Of a stretch of DNA of 21,647 bases, positions 7,486 through 15,104 are shown one piece after another (the stretch's first letter is position 1; the number at the start of each line of letters is the position of its first letter). The notes under the pieces are model-generated. The model did no database searches. It was not told the DNA's origin and was given only the letters and a program-made list of their open reading frames with translations. The DNA comes from Bacillus benzoevorans (GTDB lineage: Bacteria > Bacillota > Bacilli > Bacillales > Cytobacillaceae), in contig NZ_JACHGK010000004.1 of NCBI RefSeq assembly GCF_014207535.1, forward strand, positions 216,639-238,285, in the 5' to 3' direction. The position numbers and the translations under genes were made by a program.

Positions 7486-8436
7486 CTATTTACGCCCCAA
7501 TCTTACCCTTGGGTCGATCACTCCATAGAGTAAATCCACAATAAGATTAATGAAAACGTAAATTAATGTAACAAAAAGGACTACTCCTTGAATGACAGCA
7601 AAGTCTCTGCGTTCGATTGAGTTCATAATAAGCTGGCCCAGACCCGGCAAGTTAAAAATGGTTTCAACCACCACGGCACCTGTCACTAATGCGCCGAATG
7701 ACTGGCCAATGACTGTCAGGATGGGCAGAAAGGCATTTCTAAACGCATGTTTGATAACAACTTTATACTCCTTCACGCCCTTTGAGCGTGCCGTTTTAAT
7801 ATAATTTCTATCGAGAACCTCCAGCATGGAAGAGCGAGTCATGCGGGCAACAAGTGCAGCCTGGAAAGCACCCAGCGAAATGGCCGGCAAGATTAAGTAG
7901 CGCAGATGATTCCACAGTCCCGCACTTAACGGCTTATAGCCTGCAACGGGCAGCCATTGTAAGGACACCCCAAATGCGAGCATCAGCAATAACCCTAATA
8001 AAAAGCTTGGGATCGCCATTCCGCATAAAGAAATCACCATAAGTGACTTATCGCTAAAGGAACCCCGGCGATAGGCAGCCAAAATCCCAATCGGAAGCGC
8101 CAGAATGAGCGCTGCTATTTCAGCTAACAGGGCCAGCGAAACAGTCGGTCCTAAGTGGTTGAAAATAGCATCTGTAACAGGCTCATTCATGAAATAAGAA
8201 TCACCAAAATCCCCTTGCAGTACGCCTGAAACCCAATGGATATACTGCTGATAAATGGGCAGATTCAGCCCCATTGTTTCATTTAATTCTTGAATTTGCT
8301 GTTCTGACGCTTCTAAACCAAGAATGGCAGCAGCAGGGTCCCCAGGGGTAAGATGGATAATTAGAAAAATAGCAATTGATACGACAAATAATACAGGAAT
8401 TAAGGATAAAATCCGTTTAATAATATAACCGAGCAA
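7486..8436 (-). CDS. Oligo/dipeptide ABC transporter permease (DppB/OppB type)
   Basis: A 316-residue permease that begins MLGYIIKRILSLIPVLFVVS, matching the ML.YIIKR start of the DppB family. Typical motifs follow: LTPGDPA early, then an EAA loop NYIKTARSKGVKEYKVVIKHAFRNAFLPI, and the end DLLYGVIDPRVRLG. I prefer a TTG start at 8436, preceded by AAAGGGGGGTC, over an in-frame ATG at 8466. That ATG lies at the foot of the intercistronic hairpin and adds ten residues not seen in relatives. It begins 71 bases after the binding-protein gene, across the hairpin at 8467-8497. Confidence 0.9.
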   Translation of the reverse strand: MLGYIIKRILSLIPVLFVVSIAIFLIIHLTPGDPAAAILGLEASEQQIQELNETMGLNLPIYQQYIHWVSGVLQGDFGDSYFMNEPVTDAIFNHLGPTVSLALLAEIAALILALPIGILAAYRRGSFSDKSLMVISLCGMAIPSFLLGLLLMLAFGVSLQWLPVAGYKPLSAGLWNHLRYLILPAISLGAFQAALVARMTRSSMLEVLDRNYIKTARSKGVKEYKVVIKHAFRNAFLPILTVIGQSFGALVTGAVVVETIFNLPGLGQLIMNSIERRDFAVIQGVVLFVTLIYVFINLIVDLLYGVIDPRVRLGRK

Positions 8437-8466
8437 AAGAGACCCCCCTTTATTAAAAAAATGCAT

Positions 8467-8497
8467 AATCCTCCACGCTAAAAAGCCATGGAGGATT
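8467..8497 (-). terminator. Intercistronic hairpin between binding-protein and permease genes
   Basis: Arms AATCCTCCA and TGGAGGATT pair across a 13-base loop. Read on the minus strand the stem is followed by ATGCATTTTTTT. Its place after the binding-protein gene fits partial termination or 3'-end stabilisation, which raises binding protein above permease, a known pattern in ABC operons. T-rich sequence on both sides keeps plus-strand function possible. Confidence 0.55.
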
Positions 8498-8507
8498 TTA
8501 TTTATTT

Positions 8508-10094
8508 TTATTCAACCACTTTCGTGTTCCAAATGATAGGAGCTTCAAATACTTCAAAGCCTTCGAGCTTGTCTGTTGTAGCAAGGATGCTCTTGTATTG
8601 TCCTATAGCTGTAGATGATAAAGTTTCATAAAGGTAGCCTTGTAATTTTTCCCACTCAGCTTTTGCATCTTCAGTACTTTTTGCTGAACGAATAGCTGTA
8701 AGTGATTCGGCAACCTTCGGATCATTTAACCCTGCCCATTCCGGGTTAACAGCCAGCAATTGCGGCGGTGTTAATTGATATCCGTTACTTGTAATGAAGA
8801 TATCCCATTTTGATAGGTCACCCTTTGTTTCTAAGAATGTCGGGAAATCATAACTTTCTATCTTCACATTGACCCCCAATTGTCTTAGCTGCTCTTGAAC
8901 AACGGTTGTTGCTGTGGCCATCTCAGCATAATCCGGCGTTGTTAATAAAGTTATCTCTTCCCCGTTATAACCGGCTTCTTTTAATAAAGACTTTGCCTTT
9001 TTGATGTCTGCTTGGTTATAGACTTTTTTACCGGCATCTGTAGCCCATTGTATTTGCTTTGGATTCATGTATCCAGGATCTAATGTGTAAAGATCTTTAT
9101 TCACAAAACTGGCCATCATAATTTCATCCATATTAAATGCAGTATTAATGGCTTGTCTCATTTTCACATCTGCTAATGGCCCTTCATTCGTATTCATAAA
9201 CATCGTCAAGGTTCCACCCACGAATGTATACACTTTGACATGGTCTGCACTGTTCAGCTGCTCGTAGCTTTCAGTAGGAATGCTGTCCGCAATATCATAT
9301 TCTCCCGTTTGAATACCGGCAATCCGTGTTGAATGATCGGTTACAAAATGGTAGTACACATCTTTCACAAAGGCTTCTTTCTTGCCGGCAAAACCGCTTG
9401 CTTTTTGAGCGACTGGTTGGTAGCCATCGTATTTGACTAAATGGATATATTGGTCTTGTTTCCACTCTTGAAACTTGAATGGACCGGTACCGATATATTC
9501 TTTTATGCCTTCAGCCGGAGCAGCATCAATGACTTCTTTTGGCATAATCGCAGGGAAGTTCGCCTGTGATGCCATAATAATTAACACGTCTGAAGCAGGA
9601 TTCTGCAGATTTAAAACGACTGTATATGGATCTTGCGCTTCAAACTTGGCACCCGCTAATAATGACTTTGCCCGCGAAGATTTTTCTAACCAACGATTCA
9701 TGGAAGCAGCAACGTCTTCTGAAGTCATTTCTTTTCCATTATGGAATTTAACGCCTTCTCTTAACTTAAATGTATAAGTTTTCGCATCGTCGCTAACATC
9801 TACTGATTCTGCCAGCATGGGTGTCGGTTCATAGTCAGCATTTAATGTATAAAGCGTTTCAAAGATATTCCCGGCAACATCCAGCGCCACCTGTGATACC
9901 GTCATCGCTGAATCAAGTGTTGGCGGCTGCGCCGTTATCGCTACATTCATTTCGTCCTTGTATTTCTTATTGCTTTCTGAAGTGGATTTATTATCTTTAG
10001 ATTCAGAAGTTTTATTCGAATCATTGCTGCAGCCAATCATCGCGATGGATATGATAAGTAATAAGAAGTACATACCGATTCTATTCAATTTCAT
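8508..10094 (-). CDS. Peptide ABC transporter substrate-binding lipoprotein (SBP family 5)
   Basis: A 528-residue extracellular lipoprotein. The N-terminus is a lipoprotein signal (hydrophobic YFLLLIISIAMIGC, lipobox Cys22), followed by a Ser/Lys/Asn-rich tether. The family-5 binding-protein core then starts with MNVAITAQPPTLDSAMTVSQVALDVAGNIFETL, has YTFKLREGVKFHNGKEMTSEDV near residue 110, and GTGPFKFQEW near 200. The ligand is probably a dipeptide or short peptide such as glutathione, but specificity cannot be told. AGGAGG lies 8 bases before the ATG. It is the first gene of the transporter operon, and a promoter-like sequence inside a palindrome lies 185-220 bases upstream. Confidence 0.93.
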   Translation of the reverse strand: MKLNRIGMYFLLLIISIAMIGCSNDSNKTSESKDNKSTSESNKKYKDEMNVAITAQPPTLDSAMTVSQVALDVAGNIFETLYTLNADYEPTPMLAESVDVSDDAKTYTFKLREGVKFHNGKEMTSEDVAASMNRWLEKSSRAKSLLAGAKFEAQDPYTVVLNLQNPASDVLIIMASQANFPAIMPKEVIDAAPAEGIKEYIGTGPFKFQEWKQDQYIHLVKYDGYQPVAQKASGFAGKKEAFVKDVYYHFVTDHSTRIAGIQTGEYDIADSIPTESYEQLNSADHVKVYTFVGGTLTMFMNTNEGPLADVKMRQAINTAFNMDEIMMASFVNKDLYTLDPGYMNPKQIQWATDAGKKVYNQADIKKAKSLLKEAGYNGEEITLLTTPDYAEMATATTVVQEQLRQLGVNVKIESYDFPTFLETKGDLSKWDIFITSNGYQLTPPQLLAVNPEWAGLNDPKVAESLTAIRSAKSTEDAKAEWEKLQGYLYETLSSTAIGQYKSILATTDKLEGFEVFEAPIIWNTKVVE

Positions 10095-10440
10095 CTATAT
10101 AACCTCCTAAAGTTAAAAGATCAGCAATACGTTATTTCTTTTTAAAAACTTTCCTTTCACTCCCTTTTCCATTTGCTTCTGTTTAATTTCACACTCCTAA
10201 TCATTATCCTAAAATAGAGTAAGGACGAAGGGGTATGACAATCCATATTATTTAAATTTGTTTTGTACGATATAAAAAAATTATCTTAACCTTATCAAAG
10301 TGGTCAAGATAATTCCTTCTTGGATTTAATATATCAATTACTGCCATATTTTACAAGTATTCCACAAACCGCTATATCAAAATAGAGAATTGGCGTTAGA
10401 CATTTAGCTGGTGTCTGGCAATCAAATCTGAAATGAGTAA
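10095..10440. other. Leader region of the peptide transporter operon
   Basis: These 346 bases hold no convincing gene. They contain the promoter-like palindrome at 10279-10314, and a GGATAATGATTA stretch near 10197-10210 that matches only part of a Fur box. Nothing resembling a T-box or known riboswitch was recognised. Confidence 0.4.
10279..10314 (-). promoter_or_regulatory. Promoter-like sequence inside a 13-bp inverted repeat
   Basis: On the minus strand, AATTATCTTGACC and GGTTAAGATAATT form arms with one mismatch around a 10-base loop, followed by seven T. The same bases contain TTGACC and GATAAT 16 bases apart, a good sigma-A promoter. It is therefore either a terminator/attenuator in the leader of the transporter operon or a promoter covered by an operator palindrome. 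The choice is open. Confidence 0.45.
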
Positions 10441-10478
10441 AAAAAAGCAGGACCCGGGTGAAAGGATTTCCTGCTTTT
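10441..10478 (-). terminator. Terminator on the minus strand
   Basis: Arms AAAAGCAGGA and TCCTGCTTTT enclose a loop of about 16 bases. On the minus strand the stem runs straight into TTTTTTTT. It lies about 120 bases past the methyltransferase gene and separates it from the transporter operon. Confidence 0.8.
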
Positions 10479-10487
10479 AGTTTGTGA

Positions 10488-10546
10488 TATTAGGGAAACA
10501 TGAGAACCGCCCCCACTTGTTCCCCCTTCTAATGTTAGAAGGGGGG
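10488..10546. repeat. REP-like element copy B fused to a palindrome
   Basis: 10488-10533 aligns with the REP-like family (TATTAGGGAAAC, GAGAACCGCCCCC, TTCTAAT). Its right end merges into an 11-base-arm palindrome CCCCCTTCTAA/TTAGAAGGGGG (10522-10545). It lies downstream of the methyltransferase gene. Confidence 0.6.
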
Positions 10547-10601
10547 AGAACCATTCTACTATTTAATTTTCGGCTCGGTTGGTTCATGCTGCGCCCCATA
10601 G

Positions 10602-11234
10602 TTATTTCACTCGCTTTAAATATCCGCTTGGATTGAATGTGAGTAAAAATTTTTCCCGTGCACGATCAACAATAAATCGATCATTCCCAGTTAAAAATTG
10701 TAGTACCGCCTCCAATGGTCCATTTCCGAAGTACGGCATTTGAGGATGAGCATTCACACAGGTATCTTCAACAATTAGATAATTACCGGGCGTAACTAAT
10801 TTGGAATAGATGTTAAGTTCGTTTAATACGTGTGCTTTCGAATGAGCGGAATCTAAAATGACCATCACCGTTTCATCTTCGCTAATCATACTTTTTACTT
10901 TCTCTTCTATTTCTTTAGAGGTCGACGATCCATGCAAATAAGTTATTCTCGGATGAGTTTTTTTCGGTTTATAGTCCAAAATATCGATCGTAATGATTTT
11001 CCCATGGTCAATGAGGTCGCACATCGATGCAAGAAATAGACTGCTTCCTCCTATAAATGTACCGCACTCAATAATCCAATCAGGTTTTGTTTCGTATAGG
11101 ATTTCTTGATAGATCCACAAATCAAAGGGACATTTCAGTGTCATTACACCAAGCCAAGGAGTCTGTCTCCAAATCCCTTTCTTATAGTAGATTTTGAAAA
11201 ATTCATTGGTATAATGCTTTTCTAAGTAATTCAT
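10602..11234 (-). CDS. CmcI / cephalosporin hydroxylase-family methyltransferase
   Basis: A 210-residue Rossmann-type protein of the CmcI family (named cephalosporin hydroxylase, structurally SAM-dependent methyltransferases). Visible landmarks are WLGVMTLKCPFDLWIYQEIL (27-46), SAM motif IIECGTFIGGSS (54-65), ITIDI with D84 for the ribose, VILDSAHS (125-132), YLIVEDT (152-158), and the family ending FNPSGYLKRVK. Relatives act in antibiotic, rhamnose O-methylation or polysaccharide tailoring. No biosynthetic cluster is nearby, so the substrate is unknown. The ATG at 11234 has GGTGG four bases upstream; a longer frame to 11282 would add 16 residues. It is monocistronic. Confidence 0.85.
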   Translation of the reverse strand: MNYLEKHYTNEFFKIYYKKGIWRQTPWLGVMTLKCPFDLWIYQEILYETKPDWIIECGTFIGGSSLFLASMCDLIDHGKIITIDILDYKPKKTHPRITYLHGSSTSKEIEEKVKSMISEDETVMVILDSAHSKAHVLNELNIYSKLVTPGNYLIVEDTCVNAHPQMPYFGNGPLEAVLQFLTGNDRFIVDRAREKFLLTFNPSGYLKRVK

Positions 11235-11635
11235 ATTACCACCACCAAGCAATAACACTTGTCCCAACAAAAAAGTCAGCACGTTTCATTTCCGGATATC
11301 GTTTTCGATTTTTGCCATAACATCCAAGCTCCGTCCAATACGCCCCTTATTTTTAGGACGGAACCTTGTCTAAAAACCGTACATGGGACAATCGTTATCA
11401 ATATTTGCTAGTAATAATTTATGCTAAAAATACTTAAACAGTGTGGGTGTATCAACACATTTATTAAACAAGGGGAAAGCTTTCACACTTTTGATTCTTT
11501 CACACGAAGGCTGAAACAGAGGAACGAATACAAAGAAGCATTATGTGCAACACTCGCTTCGTTTCCTTATGACCAAAGAAAACCCGCTCATCCGTTACAC
11601 ATAAGGCTGATGAACATGTACAAAGTTATTCTATA
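11235..11635. other. Intergenic region without recognised gene
   Basis: Apart from the GGACGGA hairpin, this 400-base stretch shows no supported feature. A plus-strand frame at 11421-11639 (72 codons) has no ribosome binding site and no recognised similarity, so it is not annotated as a gene. It may hold the methyltransferase promoter. Confidence 0.5.
11330..11362. repeat. Hairpin with GGACGGA arms
   Basis: TCCGTCC (11330-11336) and GGACGGA (11356-11362) can pair around 19 bases. There is no T-run, so it is not a clear terminator. The arm sequence recurs at 12176-12212 and 20881-20887, so it may be a degenerate member of a second repeat type. Confidence 0.35.
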
Positions 11636-12034
11636 TTAACAGGCTGTGTCCTCGCCTGCGCGCCACATATCAACGGTTTTATGGATAAATTTTTCCAATC
11701 CCGTCTCTTCAATCTTTATCGACTTTTTGATGCGGATGCAGCCTTTGCCATAGTTATAGCCCGCTAAGAGGGTTTCTGCATTTCCTATCTTCTCTATTGT
11801 TCCTACATAAAGGCTGACATAATGTTTTTGCGCATTTAAGGCAAAAATATAGTGAGCATCTTTGCCATAATTCAACATCTTATAGCGAATCACCTCTTCC
11901 AATTCAGGTGCATATGTAAGGAGCATTTGCCGAATCGCAAGCAATTTTTCTTTCCGCCAATCGTCTTCAAGCATTTCTAAATATTCTTCGGAATTCTTTG
12001 CATCATATTGCATGCTGAAGTCACACTCCTCCAT
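11636..12034 (-). CDS. DUF1801 (YdhG/Fra-like) protein
   Basis: A 132-residue soluble protein with the DUF1801 pattern: SEEYLEMLEDDWRKEKLLAIRQMLL, then APELEEVIRYKMLNYG, then the beta strands HYIFALNAQKHYVSLYVG, and GKGCIRIKKSIKI near the end. The Bacillus subtilis member YdhG (Fra) is a frataxin-like iron chaperone with a similar fold. Whether this one handles iron is not shown by the sequence. The ATG at 12034 has only a weak AGGA upstream; the ATG at 12013 is an alternative with a GGAGG too far away (about 14 bases). It stands alone, with a minus-strand terminator upstream at 12092-12136. Confidence 0.8.
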   Translation of the reverse strand: MEECDFSMQYDAKNSEEYLEMLEDDWRKEKLLAIRQMLLTYAPELEEVIRYKMLNYGKDAHYIFALNAQKHYVSLYVGTIEKIGNAETLLAGYNYGKGCIRIKKSIKIEETGLEKFIHKTVDMWRAGEDTAC

Positions 12035-12091
12035 TTTTAACTATTCCTGTTCGTTTACAGGAGCTCTGTGCTTGGACATCCATCATAAGGC

Positions 12092-12136
12092 AAAAAAAGC
12101 AGCTGTTCAAGAAAGGTAAACTTCACAAACAGCTGT
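12092..12136 (-). terminator. Minus-strand terminator upstream of the DUF1801 gene
   Basis: CAGCTGTT and AACAGCTG are separated by about 20 bases that can pair further (GAAAG/CTTC). On the minus strand the stem is followed by seven T. No minus-strand gene is left to its right, so the transcript it once ended is missing. Confidence 0.6.
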
Positions 12137-12175
12137 CAAAGATGGCAAAAATTATTTTTAGTGATTCTCCGGCAA

Positions 12176-12246
12176 GGACGGGGGAATCCACTGCCGACAG
12201 AGACCTCCGTCCCAAGATGAACGCGAGAGCCACCCCCATATTTCTC
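12176..12246. repeat. Divergent REP-like repeat with GGACGG hairpin (copy F)
   Basis: GGACGGGGG (12176-12184) pairs with CCTCCGTCC (12204-12212). Directly next to it, the minus strand reads GGGGGTGGCTCTCGCGTTCA, close to the core and right part of the REP-like family (compare the BioA copy, GGGGGCAGTTCTCGCGTTTA). Confidence 0.45.
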
Positions 12247-12296
12247 AAATAATTTCACGGTCCGATTGAAGACTCTAGTTTTTTAGATTTGGAATA

Positions 12297-12335
12297 TATT
12301 AGGGGAATACTAGAACCGTCCCCGTGTTTTTCCCT
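12297..12335. repeat. REP-like element copy C
   Basis: TATTAGGGGAATACTAGAAC followed by CGTCCCCGTG and a degraded right end. Same orientation as copies A, B and D. It lies upstream of the chemotaxis genes. Confidence 0.6.
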
Positions 12336-12426
12336 TGCGACCTATTACAAAGGATATAGAATTTATCTTAAAATTATATTAAAATGGTATATTAGTAATA
12401 TGATCTATGATTTTTATCTCTTTAAT

Positions 12427-12519
12427 ATTGTTCGTGGGGTTGTTCAGGATTTCATGAAAGGGCTTGCAGATACTGAGCACAAGATTTTGATTTTTCTAGA
12501 TTCAAAAAGTGACTGGCTT
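12427..12519 (+). pseudogene. Possible CheW C-terminal remnant
   Basis: The frame reads IVRGVVQDFMKGLADTEHKILIFLD followed by SKSDWL. This resembles the last beta strands of CheW-like coupling domains (an xFIKGVAxxDxxILIxLD pattern). There is no ribosome binding site or start, and the rest of the domain is absent. It ends about 60 bases before cheY, so a lost cheW next to cheY would make sense. The similarity is short, hence low confidence. Confidence 0.25.
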
Positions 12520-12580
12520 ATACAAAATGGAACAACTAAGACAAGTGGTCAATCAATAACTGATAAGGAGAATGATTTCA

Positions 12581-12937
12581 TTGGCAAAAATATTAATTAC
12601 CGACGATGCAGCATTTATGAGGATGCAGTTGAGAGATATGTTAACCAAACTGGGACATGAAGTGGTTGGGGAAGCCGGAAACGGTCAGGAAGCGGTGATA
12701 CAATATCAGAATTTAAAACCAGAGATTGTGACAATGGATATTACTATGCCTGAAATGAATGGCATAGAAGCCGTGAAAGAAATAAAAAAGTTACATGCAG
12801 ACGCTAAAATCATTATGTGCTCCGCTATGGGACAGCAAGGAATGGTAGTTGAAGCCATTAAGGCCGGAGCCACAGACTTTATAGTCAAACCTTTTAATAT
12901 GGATCGTATTAAAGAAGCGATTGAAAAAGTAATGTAA
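12581..12937 (+). CDS. cheY: Chemotaxis response regulator CheY
   Basis: A 118-residue stand-alone receiver domain. It has the acidic pair D8-D9 in LITDDAAFMRM, phospho-acceptor D53 in TMDITMPEMNG, S81 in MCSAMG, and K103 in IVKPF, so all catalytic residues are present. DDAAFMRM and the lack of an output domain mark a CheY, which binds the flagellar switch when phosphorylated by CheA. TTG at 12581 is preferred since AAGGAG lies 10 bases upstream and the product then starts MAKILITDDAAFMRM, aligning with Bacillus CheY. An ATG at 12572 is too close to that site. A chemoreceptor gene follows 85 bases downstream; cheA is not in the window, so this is an extra or relocated cheY. Confidence 0.88.
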   Translation: MAKILITDDAAFMRMQLRDMLTKLGHEVVGEAGNGQEAVIQYQNLKPEIVTMDITMPEMNGIEAVKEIKKLHADAKIIMCSAMGQQGMVVEAIKAGATDFIVKPFNMDRIKEAIEKVM

Positions 12938-13022
12938 AGAAATCGTCATTACATACCTTGGTTCACGAATTTTACATATTAATATTATCAATCATACTTT
13001 AAATAATTGAAAGAGGTCTTGT

Positions 13023-14990
13023 ATGAAAAACTTTATGAGTAATATAAAAGTTAAGTTAATATTTGCCCTTGTCATGATTCTAATTATTCCAGCCATCATT
13101 ATTGGATACCTATCCTATTCTACTGCCAAAGATGCTGTCGAAGAGGAAGCCATCCATGGAATTGAACAAAATATCGGTCTTTTAAATACAACCATCAATA
13201 GTACGTTACAGCCTAAAATGATGGATATGGAGTACTTTGCGAAAACTGTTAATGCTGAAGTTTATCAAGACGAAAACAGCCCTGAATTACGAGCTCATCT
13301 CGATGAATATATTCAAATTCATCCTGAAGCGGCAAGTATCTATTTAGGGACGAAAACGGGTCTATATATACAAGAGCCTCGTGTGACCGATACAACAAAG
13401 TATGATCCAAGAAAAAGAGACTGGTATAAACAAGCAGTGGAAAATCAGGGAGAAACCATTATAACTGCGCCATATGCGGATGCAGGCACGAAAGAAATGG
13501 TCATAACCGTTGCTAAAACAACAGACGATGGACATGGAGTTATGGCTGTAGATATTTCATTAGCACAGTTACAAAAGATGACCAATCAAGTAAAGATCGG
13601 CGAAAAAGGTTATGCTTTTCTTTTAGATGAAGATAAAAAAGTCATCGCCCATCCTACACTTGAAGGCGGTACTGAGGTAACAGAAGAATTTTTTAATGAC
13701 ATGTATAAAAAAGAACAAGGAACATTCGCCTATTCAATCGACAATGAAAACAAAATAATGAGTTTCATAACGAATGATTTAACGGGTTGGAAAATTGCCG
13801 GAACTTTGTATATGGCTGAACTAGACAAAGCAGCAGCTCCAATTTTTCAAAAGACATTACTGATTATCACCATCTCCTTTGTAATAGGTGCAGGCGCTAT
13901 TTTCTTTATCATAAAATCGATCATGAAACCAATTAATGACCTAAAGGAACACGCTATAACGATTAGTAAAGGAGATTTAACGCAAAATATAAAAATAAAA
14001 ACAAAAGATGAAATCGGTCAATTAGGACTGGCCTTTAATGAAATGTTGGAGAGCCTGCGAAATGTAGTAAAAAAAGTAAGGGATAATTCTATACAAGTTT
14101 CAGCTTCGGCCGAGCAGCTTACAGCAGGTGCTGAACAGACGACAGATGCCGCTGAACAAGTTTCTCATGCTATCCAGGAAGTAGCCGGCAGTTCTGAAAA
14201 GCAAACAAGCGGCGTAGAAGAAACAGCCAGAGCTTTAGATGAGATTGCTCATGGTGTTACGATAATTACAGATAGTTCGATAAAAGTATCCGGCCTTTCC
14301 CGTCATACAATGCAGCAAGCTGAAATAGGCGGTACGGCTGTTGCCAATACTGTCACGCAAATGAAATCAATCAGTGAATCCGTGACAGAATCCAATGCCA
14401 TGATGGCCACTTTAAATGAACATTCTAAGGAAATCAGTTCAATCTTAAATGTCATTACAGCGATTGCTGATCAAACGAATCTTTTATCATTAAATGCCGC
14501 CATTGAAGCAGCCCGGGCTGGCGAACACGGCAAAGGCTTTTCCGTAGTCGCAGAAGAGGTACGAAAACTTGCGGAGCAATCGCAGCAGGCTGTAAAAGAA
14601 ATAGATGTTATCATCCAAAGGATTCAAAGTGAAACGGAAACTGCGGTGCAAAAAATGGCACGAGTAAACGAGGATGTAAAAACAGGTGTGCAAATATCCA
14701 ATGAGGCCATTGAGAGATTCGAACAAATTTTGCAAGGTACAAAAGAAATCGTACCGCAAATGGAGGAAGTATCGGCTACAACTGAGCAGATTGCCGCATC
14801 TATTCAAGAACTAACGGCCACAACAAATGATTTATCATCCATTGCCCAAGAAAATGCAGCCGCCTCAGAGGAAGTAGCAGCATCAACCGAGGAACAATTG
14901 GCTTCCATGGAGGAAATTGCCGCATCTGCGGGAGCACTTTCTAAAATGGCAGAGGAATTAGCACAATCCATTTCACAATTTAAATATTAA
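13023..14990 (+). CDS. Methyl-accepting chemotaxis protein with dCache sensor
   Basis: A 655-residue transmembrane chemoreceptor. TM1 spans about 11-31, an extracellular dCache_1 domain 36-270, TM2 about 278-299, HAMP 300-353 (KPINDLKEHAITISKGDLT), and the signalling coiled coil runs to the C-terminus. The kinase-contact tip contains VITAIADQTNLLSLNAAIEA and RAGEHGKGFSVVAEEVRKLA (478-517). The sensor has Y127, R132, W134 and Y135 in YDPRKRDWY, then Y151 and D177, the spacing of the amino-acid-binding dCache_1AA motif, so amino acids are likely ligands. Glu/Gln-rich repeats before and after the tip are methylation candidates. AAAGAGGT lies 5 bases before the ATG. It probably forms an operon with cheY. 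Confidence 0.93.
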   Translation: MKNFMSNIKVKLIFALVMILIIPAIIIGYLSYSTAKDAVEEEAIHGIEQNIGLLNTTINSTLQPKMMDMEYFAKTVNAEVYQDENSPELRAHLDEYIQIHPEAASIYLGTKTGLYIQEPRVTDTTKYDPRKRDWYKQAVENQGETIITAPYADAGTKEMVITVAKTTDDGHGVMAVDISLAQLQKMTNQVKIGEKGYAFLLDEDKKVIAHPTLEGGTEVTEEFFNDMYKKEQGTFAYSIDNENKIMSFITNDLTGWKIAGTLYMAELDKAAAPIFQKTLLIITISFVIGAGAIFFIIKSIMKPINDLKEHAITISKGDLTQNIKIKTKDEIGQLGLAFNEMLESLRNVVKKVRDNSIQVSASAEQLTAGAEQTTDAAEQVSHAIQEVAGSSEKQTSGVEETARALDEIAHGVTIITDSSIKVSGLSRHTMQQAEIGGTAVANTVTQMKSISESVTESNAMMATLNEHSKEISSILNVITAIADQTNLLSLNAAIEAARAGEHGKGFSVVAEEVRKLAEQSQQAVKEIDVIIQRIQSETETAVQKMARVNEDVKTGVQISNEAIERFEQILQGTKEIVPQMEEVSATTEQIAASIQELTATTNDLSSIAQENAAASEEVAASTEEQLASMEEIAASAGALSKMAEELAQSISQFKY

Positions 14991-14997
14991 CGATTAG

Positions 14998-15065
14998 TTT
15001 CAGCTTAGCCTGACCCTCTTCTAACGTTCGCCCTTGGATGGGGTTCGTTGTTATTGCGGCTGAAA
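14998..15065. other. Structured spacer after the chemoreceptor gene
   Basis: TTTCAGC (14998-15004) and GCTGAAA (15059-15065) enclose an inner stem-loop with AACGTTCG, CCC, GGG and CGTT arms. It is neither a tRNA (no acceptor/T-arm pattern) nor a terminator. It may be a decayed repeat or a 3'-UTR structure. Confidence 0.3.
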
Positions 15066-15071
15066 GTTTAT

Positions 15072-15104
15072 ATGAAAAGGAGATCCGCTTGGATCTCCTT
15101 TCAT
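15072..15104. terminator. Bidirectional terminator between mcp and bioY
   Basis: ATGAAAAGGAGATCC and GGATCTCCTTTCAT form a long stem with a 4-base loop and T-rich flanks in both directions. It lies between the convergent chemoreceptor gene (+) and the biotin operon (-) and probably ends both. Confidence 0.85.

Noticed and set aside
10197..10210. Fur-box-like GGATAATGATTA upstream of the transporter
   Set aside because: Matches 11 of 14 fixed positions of the 7-1-7 Fur box, with one half-site broken; too weak in AT-rich DNA.
11421..11639. Plus-strand frame of 72 codons ending NMYKVILY
   Set aside because: No ribosome binding site, no recognised similarity, and it runs into the end of the DUF1801 gene. 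It may be a decayed gene but nothing supports that.
12289..12660. Plus-strand frame of 123 codons overlapping cheY
   Set aside because: Its start lies in a REP-like repeat and its end is cheY in the wrong frame. Only the middle part was kept, as a low-confidence CheW remnant.
14998..15065. Possible tRNA because of the cloverleaf-like folding and GTTCG motifs
   Set aside because: The 7-base outer arm lacks the adjoining D-, anticodon- and T-arm spacing and there is no CCA or proper GTTCGANNC.
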